A stretch of DNA of 64,000 bases from Erwinia oleae (GTDB lineage Bacteria > Pseudomonadota > Gammaproteobacteria > Enterobacterales > Enterobacteriaceae): positions 1 through 64,000 of the forward strand of contig NZ_JNVB01000002.1 of assembly GCF_000770305.1 (NCBI RefSeq), given 5' to 3'. Position numbers and translations under genes: made by a program. Below the pieces are notes generated by a model, which had not been told where the DNA came from, ran no database searches, and saw nothing but the letters and a program-made list of their open reading frames with translations. The stretch's first letter is position 1, and each line of letters opens with the position of its first letter. Of this stretch, positions 50,994-61,869 are shown piece by piece.

Positions 50994-51674
50994 ATGAAAA
51001 TGGATAAACAGTGGTTGGGCACACCGCCTCGTGAGAAGTTATTGCAGGGCGGCGCGGGCGCGTTAACCGATGCGGAATTGCTGGCTATTTTTTTGCGCAC
51101 GGGCTGCAAAGGCGTGCATGTGATGACGCTGGCAGAGCAGCTTATTGCTGAGTTTGGCTCGCTGTATCAGTTGATGACCGCAGAAAAAAAAGCGTTTTCC
51201 CGCATCGACGGCGTGGGGACGGCCAAATATGCTCAGCTCAATGCCGTTGCTGAGCTGGCACGGCGCTTCTTTACCTGTAGTGAAGCGTTAGAAAAATCGG
51301 TAATTGGCACCCCAACGGACATGCTTAATTACCTTTACAGCGCGTTGGCGCATCGGGAGCGCGAAATATTCATGGTTATCTTCTTCGATAATCAGCATCG
51401 GGTTATTGAGGCGAGCGAAATGTTTTCCGGCACGCTGAACAGCGTTGAAGTTCATCCGCGAGAGATTGTCCGGCAGGCGCTGAAGCGCAACGCGGCGGCG
51501 CTGGCGCTGGCTCACAACCATCCTTCCGGCATTGCGCAGCCCAGCAGAGCGGATCGTGATGTGACTCAGCAGGTTATTCTCGCCTGTCAGCTACTGAATA
51601 TTCGGGTGCTGGACCATATTGTCATTGGGCGCGGTGAATATGTTTCTTTCGCTGAAAGAGGCTGGCTATCATGA
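50994..51674 (+). CDS. radC: RadC-family JAB-domain protein
   Basis: 226 residues from ATG 50994, eight bases after GGAAGGAG; the earlier start is poor. An N-terminal UPF0758 part with a helix-hairpin-helix ([15 protein letters not shown]) is followed by the JAMM/JAB metal site with HNHPSG. Once thought a repair protein, but the function is not established. Divergent from coaBC. Confidence 0.93.
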   Translation: MKMDKQWLGTPPREKLLQGGAGALTDAELLAIFLRTGCKGVHVMTLAEQLIAEFGSLYQLMTAEKKAFSRIDGVGTAKYAQLNAVAELARRFFTCSEALEKSVIGTPTDMLNYLYSALAHREREIFMVIFFDNQHRVIEASEMFSGTLNSVEVHPREIVRQALKRNAAALALAHNHPSGIAQPSRADRDVTQQVILACQLLNIRVLDHIVIGRGEYVSFAERGWLS

Positions 51675-51756
51675 ACGTATAAGCGTCAGCGGGCTGATTT
51701 AACCACCAGATGCAGTAATTTTGCACGATCCGCAGGGATCTTTATCTGTTCGGGAC

Positions 51757-51785
51757 TTGAGCACCAGCGCCGCAGGGCGTATACT
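51757..51785 (+). promoter_or_regulatory. rpmBG promoter and long leader
   Basis: TTGAGC (51757-51762) and TATACT (51780-51785), 17 bases apart, make a strong sigma-70 promoter. Initiation near 51792 gives a leader of about 138 bases before rpmB, long enough for a folded regulatory structure; I did not resolve one. Confidence 0.75.
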
Positions 51786-51908
51786 ACGCCACCTTTGAGA
51801 ATCTCGGGTTTGGCATTGGGCCTGCTCAGCGGGTTCACATTGAACTCGCCTGGATGGGCTCCGAGCCTGACGAGGCGGCCAAGACCTTATTTTTAAAGCT
51901 CGAGCTGA

Positions 51909-52166
<258 letters not shown>

Positions 52167-52179
52167 GGTAAGGAACTGA

Positions 52180-52350
<171 letters not shown>

Positions 52351-52370
52351 TTGATGTTAGTGGATTAGAA

Positions 52371-52395
52371 AAACCTCGCTTCGGCGGGGTTTTTT
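52371..52395 (+). terminator. rpmBG terminator
   Basis: AAACCTCGC (52371-52379) pairs with GCGGGGTTT (52384-52392) around a TTCG loop, with one G-T pair, and the T run continues to 52395. Confidence 0.93.
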
Positions 52396-52428
52396 CATTT
52401 ATATCACCGCAGCAAGGGAGATGAGGTA

Positions 52429-53238
52429 ATGCCGGAACTACCGGAGGTTGAAACCAGTCGGCGTGGAATTGAGCCGCATCTCGTCGGCGCCACGATCCTT
52501 CATGCCATCGTGCGTAACGGGCGCCTGCGCTGGCCGGTTTCTCAGGAAATTCACGCGCTGGCCGACCAGCCCGTTATGAGCGTGCAGCGCAGAGCGAAGT
52601 ATCTGTTGCTGGAGCTGCCTCACGGCTGGATTATTATCCATCTGGGCATGTCAGGCAGCCTGCGCGTGTTGCCTGAAGCGCTTCCCGCCGCCAAACACGA
52701 TCACGTTGACCTGGTGATGAGCAATGGCAAAGTGCTGCGCTATACCGATCCGCGTCGATTTGGCGCCTGGCTGTGGAGTAGCGATTTGGCCGCCAGCAAC
52801 GTGTTGGCGCACCTTGGCCCGGAACCCCTCAGCGACGCGTTTTCTGCGGAGTATCTGTATGAAAAATCGCGCGGCAGGCGCACGCCTGTGAAACCCTGGC
52901 TGATGGATAACAAACTGGTGGTAGGCGTCGGTAACATCTATGCCAGCGAGTCACTGTTTGCCGCCGGGATCCATCCCGATCGTCCTGCTATGGCGATCGG
53001 TGTCGATGAGGCGGCGCTGCTGGTGAATACCATCAAAGCCGTGCTGCTGCGTTCGATTGAGCAGGGCGGCACCACCCTGCGCGATTTCCTGCAAAGTGAT
53101 GGCAAACCCGGCTATTTCGCGCAGGAATTGCAGGTTTATGGTCGGGCTGAGGAACCGTGCCGCCTGTGCGGCACGCCGATTGAAAGCGCGAAACACGCGC
53201 AGCGCAGCACCTTCTTTTGCCCGCACTGCCAGCAGTAG
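52429..53238 (+). CDS. mutM: Formamidopyrimidine/8-oxoguanine DNA glycosylase MutM (Fpg)
   Basis: Bifunctional glycosylase/AP lyase removing 8-oxoG. 269 residues (E. coli 269). The catalytic Pro2-Glu3 in MPELPEVE is exposed once Met is removed; Lys in AKYLLLEL, the GNIYASE helix-two-turn-helix, and the C-terminal zinc finger CRLCGTPIE to CPHC are intact. Confidence 0.98.
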   Translation: MPELPEVETSRRGIEPHLVGATILHAIVRNGRLRWPVSQEIHALADQPVMSVQRRAKYLLLELPHGWIIIHLGMSGSLRVLPEALPAAKHDHVDLVMSNGKVLRYTDPRRFGAWLWSSDLAASNVLAHLGPEPLSDAFSAEYLYEKSRGRRTPVKPWLMDNKLVVGVGNIYASESLFAAGIHPDRPAMAIGVDEAALLVNTIKAVLLRSIEQGGTTLRDFLQSDGKPGYFAQELQVYGRAEEPCRLCGTPIESAKHAQRSTFFCPHCQQ

Positions 53239-53247
53239 AAAGCGTAC

Positions 53248-54494
<1,247 letters not shown>

Positions 54495-55769
54495 TTAATG
54501 GTTCCGCTGTGGCAGATAGGGTTCGAGTAACTGTAGCAGACGCTGAAGCGCGCCCTGATTTTGATGCAGCACGTCCACCGCATGACGCCCGTAGTACAAA
54601 CGATAGTCTTCATCGGTCAGCAGCGTACTGATTTCCTTATCCAGCGACGCGGCGTCGGTGACGGTGATCAGCCCGTCCGCGCGCTGGAGTCTGGCGCAAA
54701 TGTCTTTGAAATTAAAGGTGTGCGGCCCCATCAGTACGGGCAGGGCATGCGCGGCCGCTTCAAGCGGATTATGGCCGCCGCGCTCCACCAGGCTTCCGCC
54801 AACGAAAGCCAGATCGGCAATGCCGTACAACAGCATCAGTTCGCCCATGGTATCGCCAATAACCACCTGTGTGCTGCCGGAAGGGATCTCCCCGCTGCTG
54901 CGCAGGATAAAACTCAGTCCCGCTTTTTGTGTCATTTCGCGCGCGGTGGAGAAGCGTTCAGGGTGACGCGGCACCAGGATCAGCAGCAGATCAGGAAAGC
55001 GTTCCAGTAGCCGGCGGTGCGCATCCAGAACGATATTTTCTTCACCCTCGTGCGTGCTGGTCGCTATCCAGACCGGCCTGCGCGGCGCCCACTGCCGACG
55101 CAACGTTATTGCGCGGGCGGCCAGTTCCGGCGTAACGGAGATGTCAAACTTCAGGCTGCCGGTAACGGTGAGCTGCGACCGCTTCAGCCCCAGGCTGATG
55201 AACCGTTCGCCGTCTTCCTCATTTTGCGCCGCAATCAGGGTGATGCGTTGCAGGAGATCCCGCATAAACTTGCCCAGCTTTTTGTAGCCTTTCGCCGAGC
55301 GTTCGGAGAGCCGGGCATTGGCGATAACCAGCGGGATTTTGCGTGCCTGAAGCAGCGCGATCATATTTGGCCACAGCTCGGTTTCCATAATAATGACCAG
55401 CCGTGGATTAACGTTATCCAGAAAACGATTCATTGCGCCGGGCAGGTCATAGGGCAGATAAACGTGATGCACGTCTTTACCAAACGCCGAGGCGGCGCGC
55501 TCTGAACCGGTTGGCGTCATGGTGGTGACCGTAATGGGCATTGAAGGATAGCGATGGCGCAGGGCTCTGACCAGCGGAACGGCGGCCAGCGTTTCACCCA
55601 CGGAAACGGAGTGCAGCAGAATGCCGTCCGGTTTAACTTTGCCCGCGCAATAGCCGTAGCGCTCCGCCCAGCGTTTACGATAGGCAGGGGCTTTGCGGCC
55701 TCGCAGCCAGAGCCGGAGCCAGATGAAGGGCTGAATAAGATACAGCAGGACGGTGTAAAGTGTTGTCAT
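54495..55769 (-). CDS. waaA: 3-deoxy-D-manno-octulosonic acid transferase WaaA (KdtA)
   Basis: Essential inner-membrane-bound enzyme adding two Kdo residues to lipid IVA. 424 residues (E. coli 425). N-terminal anchor TTLYTVLLYLIQPFIWLRLW, then LHSVSVGETLAAVPLVRALR with the catalytic Glu, ITVTTMTPTGSER, and FVGGSLVERGGHNPLEAAAH near 330. ATG 55769 chosen by alignment; the longer frame is unsupported. Confidence 0.97.
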   Translation of the reverse strand: MTTLYTVLLYLIQPFIWLRLWLRGRKAPAYRKRWAERYGYCAGKVKPDGILLHSVSVGETLAAVPLVRALRHRYPSMPITVTTMTPTGSERAASAFGKDVHHVYLPYDLPGAMNRFLDNVNPRLVIIMETELWPNMIALLQARKIPLVIANARLSERSAKGYKKLGKFMRDLLQRITLIAAQNEEDGERFISLGLKRSQLTVTGSLKFDISVTPELAARAITLRRQWAPRRPVWIATSTHEGEENIVLDAHRRLLERFPDLLLILVPRHPERFSTAREMTQKAGLSFILRSSGEIPSGSTQVVIGDTMGELMLLYGIADLAFVGGSLVERGGHNPLEAAAHALPVLMGPHTFNFKDICARLQRADGLITVTDAASLDKEISTLLTDEDYRLYYGRHAVDVLHQNQGALQRLLQLLEPYLPQRNH

Positions 55770-55858
55770 CACAATATTTAGCGCGAGAAGCTCACGAGAT
55801 CGTGCCGGAAACAATACGGCATGTTATCAGATAACTCTTCTCCGCTCACACAACTTCA

Positions 55859-56992
55859 TCAGGGCCGCTGCAACACCTGTTGATACAGCGCATGAAGTTG
55901 CGTCGCCAGCCGCTGTGGCGAGCAGGAGAGCACGCGTGCGCGCGCCGCATCGCCCATTTCGCTGTGTTCATCTCTTCGTGGAATCGCGTTCGCCGCTGCG
56001 GTTAACGCGGGCACGTCCAGCGCGTCGCAAACAAAACCCTGCTGGCCGTTAGTGATGAACTCGGCGCCGCCGCAGGTGAAACTGGTGATCACCGGTAATC
56101 CGCACGCCATGGCTTCGAGGATCACGTTTGGAAAGGGATCGTAAAGGGTGGGCAGCATCAGCCCGTCGGCCGCGTGATAAAAAGGGATGACGTCATGCTG
56201 CACGCCCGCGAAGTGGATACGCTGCTGGCAGCCCAACTTCTGCGCGAGGTTGTTGTAAAGTGACTGCTGCTTGTCCTGTCCGACCACCAGTAAATGCGCA
56301 TCGGTGGCAGCCAGCGCTTCAATGCACGCCTTCAGCCCTTTGCGCTCGAAGCCGGAACCGACATAGATAAAAACGTTGGCTTTGCCAGGCAACCCGAGTT
56401 TTTCACGCGATGCGTTACGCTCTGCTGCGCTGGCGGGGGTGAAGCGCTGCGCGTCGATCGCATTATAAATCACCGCGAACTTCTCTTCCGGCACCTGAAA
56501 GCAGCGCATGATGTCGTTTTTTACCATCAGCGAATTGCAGATGATTTTTTTCAATGACGGATCGCGGAACATCGCCTCTTCCGCCGCCATCACGTAGCGA
56601 TGATAGCCGCTGAGTGAGGTCAATATGCGCTGCACCGGCGACACAATGCGCGCACGCTGCTCAAGCCAGACGCGGTGCACGCCGTCGCCGGCGCGGAAAA
56701 TATCGCAGCCGGCAATGCGTTCGTGACTCTGTACGATATCAAATTTTTCACGCTGCCAGCAGGCGCGCGCTGCTTCGGCAAAGCCGCGCTCGCGCGAAAT
56801 ACGTCCCCACTTTTTGGGATTGCAGATGTGCAAATGCCAGTCCGGTTTGGGTTCGCCCTGCCAGCTACGGGTAATGATGTTCAGTTCAAGGCGCTCATCG
56901 TCCAGCGCCTCAAGCGCGCGCGCGATAAAACGTTCTGCGCCGCCGTCGGGGCGGTACTTTTGACGGACTATCGCCAGCCGGACTTTACTCAT
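55859..56992 (-). CDS. wabG: LPS core glycosyltransferase, WabG-like (GT4)
   Basis: 377 residues. Starts MSKVRLAIVRQKYRPDGGAE, the WabG/WaaG N-terminal pattern; CNPKKWGRISRERGF, VQSHERIAGCDIFRAGDGVH, VIYNAIDAQRF and LPTLYDPFPNVILEAMACG follow. WabG of Klebsiella transfers galacturonic acid to heptose II, while the E. coli counterpart WaaG adds glucose. Placement among wab-type genes favours WabG, but donor specificity is not proven. Overlaps the waaQ stop. Confidence 0.8.
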   Translation of the reverse strand: MSKVRLAIVRQKYRPDGGAERFIARALEALDDERLELNIITRSWQGEPKPDWHLHICNPKKWGRISRERGFAEAARACWQREKFDIVQSHERIAGCDIFRAGDGVHRVWLEQRARIVSPVQRILTSLSGYHRYVMAAEEAMFRDPSLKKIICNSLMVKNDIMRCFQVPEEKFAVIYNAIDAQRFTPASAAERNASREKLGLPGKANVFIYVGSGFERKGLKACIEALAATDAHLLVVGQDKQQSLYNNLAQKLGCQQRIHFAGVQHDVIPFYHAADGLMLPTLYDPFPNVILEAMACGLPVITSFTCGGAEFITNGQQGFVCDALDVPALTAAANAIPRRDEHSEMGDAARARVLSCSPQRLATQLHALYQQVLQRP

Positions 56993-58070
56993 GCAGAAAA
57001 CTCCTTGCGGCGTTCACCACGTCCTCAACCGGGATGGCGGAAAGGTAGCGAAGAGACGTTTTGGTATCAATGCTGTCCGGCGAGGGCAGCGGCGCATAGT
57101 CGCCCGCCCAAATCACCCGATTATGCTCGCCCCAGGGACGCCATTGCGTCAGTTTGGTCGGGCCGAACAGCGCGATGCAGGGTGTATTGAGCGCCGCCGC
57201 CATGTGCATGGGGGCGGAGTCCACGCCGATAAACAGTCGGGCGTGATCGATAAGCGACGCCAGCTGCGGAAGGGTAAGTTGCCCTGCCAGCGAGATAGCA
57301 TGGCGGTTATGGCTTAGCGAAAGAATGTGCTCAATCATCGCCAGCTCCTTCTTGTCGGGCGCGGCGGTCAGGACAATATCCGTATCGGCTGCCTCAAGTG
57401 CGTCAATCAGCTCCGCCATCTTCGCATCTTCCCAACACTTATAGGTCCAGCGTGAGGTGGGCTGGATCACGATATAAGGTCGCGACGTTGTCTGGTGCTG
57501 TGCCAGCGCCGCCTGCGTTTTCTGCCAGTCGCTTGCGTCGTAGTGCATCGCCACAGACCGGCCTTCAGAGGCAATGCCAAGCGGCGCCAGCGCAACAAGA
57601 TTCTGTTCAACGGTATGAAGCTGGCTGTGTCGCTCGGTGGAAACGCGGTGGGTATGTGCTTTTTGCCACAGCAGGTTGCGACGCTTTTTGTAATCAAAGC
57701 CAATCCGCACTTTTGCACCGGACAGACCCGTAACGATCGCGCTGCGCCACTGGTCGGCAAGGTTAATCACCAAATCGTAATGGCAGCGACGTAGCGTCTT
57801 AACCAGCGCCATCTCATGGCGGAGATGCCTGACGACTCCCTCATTTTTCCATTTGCGATCGATAACGTGCAGATGGCGAATGGCCGGATGCGCCTGAAGC
57901 ATCGGCATCGTCTCCTTATACAGGAGCACGTCAATAGCCGCCTGCGGATAACGCTGGCGAAGCGCATGAATAACCGGCGTGGTAAGCAGCATGTCGCCAT
58001 GATGGCGCAGCTTAATCAGCAGGATGTTTTGCGGCGCGAACGCGTCAGGGATCGGTTGAGGCGTAGCCAT
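56985..58070 (-). CDS. waaQ: LPS core heptosyltransferase III WaaQ
   Basis: Adds the side-branch heptose III to heptose II from ADP-heptose. GT9 family, 361 residues from ATG 58070 (a TTG two codons upstream is less likely). ILLIKLRHHGDMLLTTPVI, IGFDYKKRRNLLW and VDSAPMHMAAAL near 290 are conserved. 70 bases after the preceding gene; overlaps wabG by 8 bases. Confidence 0.92.
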   Translation of the reverse strand: MATPQPIPDAFAPQNILLIKLRHHGDMLLTTPVIHALRQRYPQAAIDVLLYKETMPMLQAHPAIRHLHVIDRKWKNEGVVRHLRHEMALVKTLRRCHYDLVINLADQWRSAIVTGLSGAKVRIGFDYKKRRNLLWQKAHTHRVSTERHSQLHTVEQNLVALAPLGIASEGRSVAMHYDASDWQKTQAALAQHQTTSRPYIVIQPTSRWTYKCWEDAKMAELIDALEAADTDIVLTAAPDKKELAMIEHILSLSHNRHAISLAGQLTLPQLASLIDHARLFIGVDSAPMHMAAALNTPCIALFGPTKLTQWRPWGEHNRVIWAGDYAPLPSPDSIDTKTSLRYLSAIPVEDVVNAARSFLHE

Positions 58071-58140
58071 ACTCAATTTTCTCGAAGTGAACCGGGGGCG
58101 ATTGTAAGGGAAACGCCGGAAAGGGGAAAGCCGGCGGATA

Positions 58141-59142
58141 TCATCGACGGCGCCAGCGGTAGAGACGGCTCAGCCACAGCAGCAGCTGATACCATTGCCG
58201 AAGGCCGCGAGCATTTCGCAGCATACGGGCGGGCGTCCGGGTGGCGAACAGGTCGGCGATGATCGCCTGCCGCGCGTCGGCATCCGGTTCGCGACGGACG
58301 GCATGACAAACGGTCAGCGCTTCTCGCGTCACCTGACGGTAAATCTCAGGGTAGATTTTCACCCGATGGCGATAGCGCTGATTGATCTCATCCAGCATCT
58401 GCGCAATCTTCAGATAGTGTCGTTGGTACTCGACATTACGCTGGCCGGTGCGCTTCTGGTTGCTGATGGACTGGTCATGTACGTAGTAGCGGTACATCAC
58501 CTCGTCGGTGTAGCGCACGCGACGGGCGTTCAGCATCAGCTCGGTGGTCCAGGGAATGTCCTGATGATGCAGGCCCGGCTCAAACAGCAGATTTAATTGC
58601 CTGATCAGCGACAGCCGATAAATACCCAGCCAGACCACGTGCAGATAGCGGTTCGTCGCCAGCGCTTTGCTGAGCCACGCAGAGCCGTCCATGACGTCGG
58701 TGGACTGAAGTCTGTCGCCGGGAATCAGCACTTTGGCCTTGCCCGAACCCGTGAAAAAGCGCTCGGCATTGCATTGGGCGACATCCAAATCGTCCGCTTC
58801 CGCCATTGCGATCAGCGTGCTGTACAGGTTGGGTGAGAGCGTATCGTCGGCATCCGGAAAGGTGACGTACTTACCGCGCGCAATGGCAAGACCCGCATTG
58901 CGCGCGCGGGAGACGCCGCCGTTTTGCTGATCGATAACCTGAACGTGCGCGTGTTCTGCGGCGTAACGATGCGCCATTTCCGCCGACACATCGGTTGATC
59001 CATCGTTGACAATGATGACCTCAATGCTTTCAAGCGTCTGTTCAAGCAGGGAGGTCATAAACGCCTGAAAGCTGTTCCCGGCATTGTACATGGGAATGAT
59101 AACGCTCAGCGTCGGAGGTAAAGCTTCTGAATGCAGGATCAT
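58141..59142 (-). CDS. Family-2 glycosyltransferase in LPS core locus
   Basis: 333 residues, GT-A fold. LSVIIPMYNAGNSF, VIIVNDGSTDVS and FPDADDTLSPN (DxD) fix the family. C-terminal third is basic and Arg/Trp/Leu-rich (LLLWLSRLYRWRRR), perhaps membrane-associating. Starts two bases after the preceding stop, so same operon. It probably adds an outer-core or branch sugar; neither donor nor linkage can be stated. Confidence 0.88.
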   Translation of the reverse strand: MILHSEALPPTLSVIIPMYNAGNSFQAFMTSLLEQTLESIEVIIVNDGSTDVSAEMAHRYAAEHAHVQVIDQQNGGVSRARNAGLAIARGKYVTFPDADDTLSPNLYSTLIAMAEADDLDVAQCNAERFFTGSGKAKVLIPGDRLQSTDVMDGSAWLSKALATNRYLHVVWLGIYRLSLIRQLNLLFEPGLHHQDIPWTTELMLNARRVRYTDEVMYRYYVHDQSISNQKRTGQRNVEYQRHYLKIAQMLDEINQRYRHRVKIYPEIYRQVTREALTVCHAVRREPDADARQAIIADLFATRTPARMLRNARGLRQWYQLLLWLSRLYRWRRR

Positions 59143-59144
59143 AC

Positions 59145-60248
59145 TCAGCGTGACATCTTAGTTTGCTCGGCCAGCACCGGTTGTCTGGCGACGATAAAGT
59201 GATAAATATCATCAAGTTTTCGCTGATTAAGCTCGTAAAGCTTTTCAACAGGTTGATGAAACTGGTAAAGCGCATGGAAAACAAAAGAAGAGGCCGAAAT
59301 ATGATCCGGGCCAATCAGCAGTACGTCCCCGAGCGGGCGCTGTTCTTCAACGCAACATGGACCGTAAATCAGGATCACCGGTACGTTTTGCGCGTCGGCA
59401 ATGTAGACGTTGCCGGAGTCGGAAGCGACGTAGAAATCCATGTTGCCGATCGCCCACGGTAGCCCTTCCAGCTTTACTTTGCCGATCAGGTTGATGACGT
59501 TTTCAGGCTCGCCGACAACCTTCATCAGGTCATGGTATCTCGGCAGTTCCCCTGGTGAACCGAAAACATAAAACAGGCAGGGGAGATCGCTGAGCCGGTC
59601 GAACAGCCGTTTCCAGACGACCGGGGGAATGGTTTTCGCCTGGTTGCCCGCAGAGATACTGATGCCAATTTTTATTTTGTCGTTACGGAAAACGTCCCCG
59701 GGCGTGTCCTGTGGTTTCAGTAACGGCAGGGTGGCGTGTTTAGGATAGCTCTCTCTGGTCAGGGAGCGATCGGCCAGCTTAAGGTAGTTTTCCAGCGTGA
59801 GCGTATTTTTCTCATGATTCACCGTGCCAGAAGCGGTCAGATAAAAGATCGCCTGATACCACTTACGGCGGTAGGTCGTGAGAAACTGCTTGTTACCGGC
59901 ATTGCAGCAGGCGGCAAAAAACAGGTTGGCATTATTCGGTAACAGCAGGTAGACATTTTCGTAACGATTCATCAGCCGAAGCGCCAGTTTGAGCCTGGCC
60001 AGCGTGTTGGTTTTATGATCCTCGATATAAAACAGCGCGTCCAGCGTGGCGTCATGCTTCGCAAGGGGAGCAACCGAATGGCTGATTAGCGCATCGCTAT
60101 GCTGTAAGTGACTGAGCAGCGGCGTAATATTAATGAAATCACCGATTTTTGCCGTCTGAATAACCAGATTGCGGGACGTCTTTTTCCGCCTGAGCTTCAT
60201 CAAAAGCTTCACCGGTAAAAGAAGAATAAACAGCAGGACATAATTCAC
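59145..60248 (-). CDS. GT9 (heptosyltransferase-like) protein with N-terminal membrane anchor
   Basis: 367 residues from GTG 60248, which has AGGGAG upstream; the earlier ATG adds unrelated residues. Residues 2-20 (NYVLLFILLLPVKLLMKL) are hydrophobic, unusual for WaaC/F/Q enzymes. The GT9 core shows NLVIQTAKIGDFINITPLL, GISISAGNQAKTIP and VASDSGNVYIADAQNVPVIL near 280. Probably transfers heptose or another sugar to the core. Symbol withheld; wabK-type is possible. Confidence 0.82.
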   Translation of the reverse strand: MNYVLLFILLLPVKLLMKLRRKKTSRNLVIQTAKIGDFINITPLLSHLQHSDALISHSVAPLAKHDATLDALFYIEDHKTNTLARLKLALRLMNRYENVYLLLPNNANLFFAACCNAGNKQFLTTYRRKWYQAIFYLTASGTVNHEKNTLTLENYLKLADRSLTRESYPKHATLPLLKPQDTPGDVFRNDKIKIGISISAGNQAKTIPPVVWKRLFDRLSDLPCLFYVFGSPGELPRYHDLMKVVGEPENVINLIGKVKLEGLPWAIGNMDFYVASDSGNVYIADAQNVPVILIYGPCCVEEQRPLGDVLLIGPDHISASSFVFHALYQFHQPVEKLYELNQRKLDDIYHFIVARQPVLAEQTKMSR

Positions 60249-60487
60249 GCTCTTTTCTCCCTGAGCGAACGGACAACGCCTCTGTAACCGGGGCGCTGAT
60301 AAGAAGGCTGAACACCAGCCCCATAACAATAATGAGAGCTCAGATAGCCGTTCCAGAATGTGAGCGTTATCATGGGCTTAGGCCTTGTAGGTAAAGTCTT
60401 GAACGTGTGTCATCCGTGGAACCTGTCGTCACTGATGCGTCGATGCAGACTAAGGGCGACATTAAAGAGTAAAATTTTACGGCTCAC

Positions 60488-61594
60488 TCATTTTTTATTT
60501 ATCAAATCAACATACTGATTGCATATCTTTTCAATGCTGTAGGCGTCGAGATCCAGATCGGCGATGTTCGGAGGCGTGAAATATACTTCACGAATCGTCT
60601 CTGCCAGAGAAGCCACATTCATTTCAGCCAGGCCGCGACTTAAATCGCCGGTCATGATACTGATTGGCCCGCCGGGGCAGCGCGTACTCACCACTGCCGT
60701 CTGGCAAATCAGCGCCTCCACCAGCACATTGCCAAAACCTTCGCTATCAGAACTGACAATCAACAGCTTTGCATGGCGAATGTAGGGATAGGGATTGGCG
60801 ATAAACCCTTTAAAAAGGACGCGATCGTTAATACCCAGCTCATCCACCAGCTGCCTGACTTTATCGGTCGATTCACTGCTTCCCTGCCCAATCAGCAGCA
60901 GTTTTGCGGTCAGACCGCTGGCGGCATAGGCACGCAACAGGCGATCGTGACGCTTGGTCTGATGAAAGCGTCCGACATGGATAACATAATCCTCGTTCGC
61001 CATATCGCAGGGTTCAAGTGAGAGCTGGCGGACGGCGTCAAAATCAAACGGATTAAATATCACACGTTCGCGCCGGGGTTTTACATAAAAAGAGCTTTTC
61101 AGATCGTCCAACACGAATTGCGACACGCCAATGAGGTTGCGATCCTGATAAACGCAGCGCGTTTTGAATTTTTTAAGCCATAACGAAAAACCGCTGCGGC
61201 GCGCCAGATAAGAGGCAGAAAACACGCCATGCAGGCAAAACCACGTTTTTTCAGGTTCAAGCACTTTCGAGCGGCTGACGATGCGATCGGTTTTGTGCAG
61301 GTGTGAAACAATCAGATCGTAGCGCCCGCCGGACTGCTCTGCTGCCTTAATCGCCTTATCGAGAAGGGCGGCGCGGCGATGCAGTTCCGTCAGCTTGCGC
61401 CAGGGCTTTTTGCAGCGGTCTTCTATTACCTGATAATCCACTTGAGCCGGCATCGGGTAATCACAGACGGTGCGCAGGGAAAAAAGCGAGACGCGATGCC
61501 CGCGTTCGATCAGCCCTTTTGACAGGCTCAGCACCACCTTTTCTGCTCCGCCGCCCGGCAGACCGTCAATGATCAGCAATATGCGCTTGGACAA
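60488..61594 (-). CDS. GT4 glycosyltransferase, WabH-like
   Basis: 368 residues from TTG 61594, which has AAAGGA at good distance; the GTG at 61621 would add nine residues. RILLIIDGLPGGGAEKVV near the N terminus, HVGRFHQTKRHDRLL and SSDSEGFGNVLVEALI (the EX7E nucleotide-sugar motif) near 275. Resembles WabH, which adds GlcNAc to galacturonate in the Klebsiella core, fitting the wabG neighbour, but activity is inferred. It heads the leftward run; 239 gene-free bases separate it from the GT9 gene. Confidence 0.8.
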   Translation of the reverse strand: MSKRILLIIDGLPGGGAEKVVLSLSKGLIERGHRVSLFSLRTVCDYPMPAQVDYQVIEDRCKKPWRKLTELHRRAALLDKAIKAAEQSGGRYDLIVSHLHKTDRIVSRSKVLEPEKTWFCLHGVFSASYLARRSGFSLWLKKFKTRCVYQDRNLIGVSQFVLDDLKSSFYVKPRRERVIFNPFDFDAVRQLSLEPCDMANEDYVIHVGRFHQTKRHDRLLRAYAASGLTAKLLLIGQGSSESTDKVRQLVDELGINDRVLFKGFIANPYPYIRHAKLLIVSSDSEGFGNVLVEALICQTAVVSTRCPGGPISIMTGDLSRGLAEMNVASLAETIREVYFTPPNIADLDLDAYSIEKICNQYVDLINKK

Positions 61595-61788
61595 TTTTTT
61601 ATCCTTTAAAAGAGAAGACACAGCCGCATTGCAGTGCTGTTGTTTCAGGTGCGCCAGGCATCCTGATGAGTAACATCTGTTTGTTACCTGATTTGACCCG
61701 CACCGACTTCAAAGCATTATTGTTTCCATGGCAAAGATAATCTTAGAAAATTAATAAAGATAGTGCTACAGGGAATCTCTTCGTCAGC

Positions 61789-61800
61789 GACGGTAGCGGT
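61789..61800 (+). promoter_or_regulatory. ops-like element upstream of walW-waaL
   Basis: GACGGTAGCGGT agrees with the RfaH recruitment element GGCGGTAGCGTG at 9 of 12 positions, including the core CGGTAGCG. It lies 70-80 bases ahead of the rightward walW-like gene, in its leader. RfaH dependence of LPS genes is the rule in enterobacteria. Confidence 0.45.
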
Positions 61801-61869
61801 AAATCTCTTTGCGTCGCGCATAACGGCTGCGTAACATACCCTAAAGGCATTATGGAGCCCGTCAACGGC

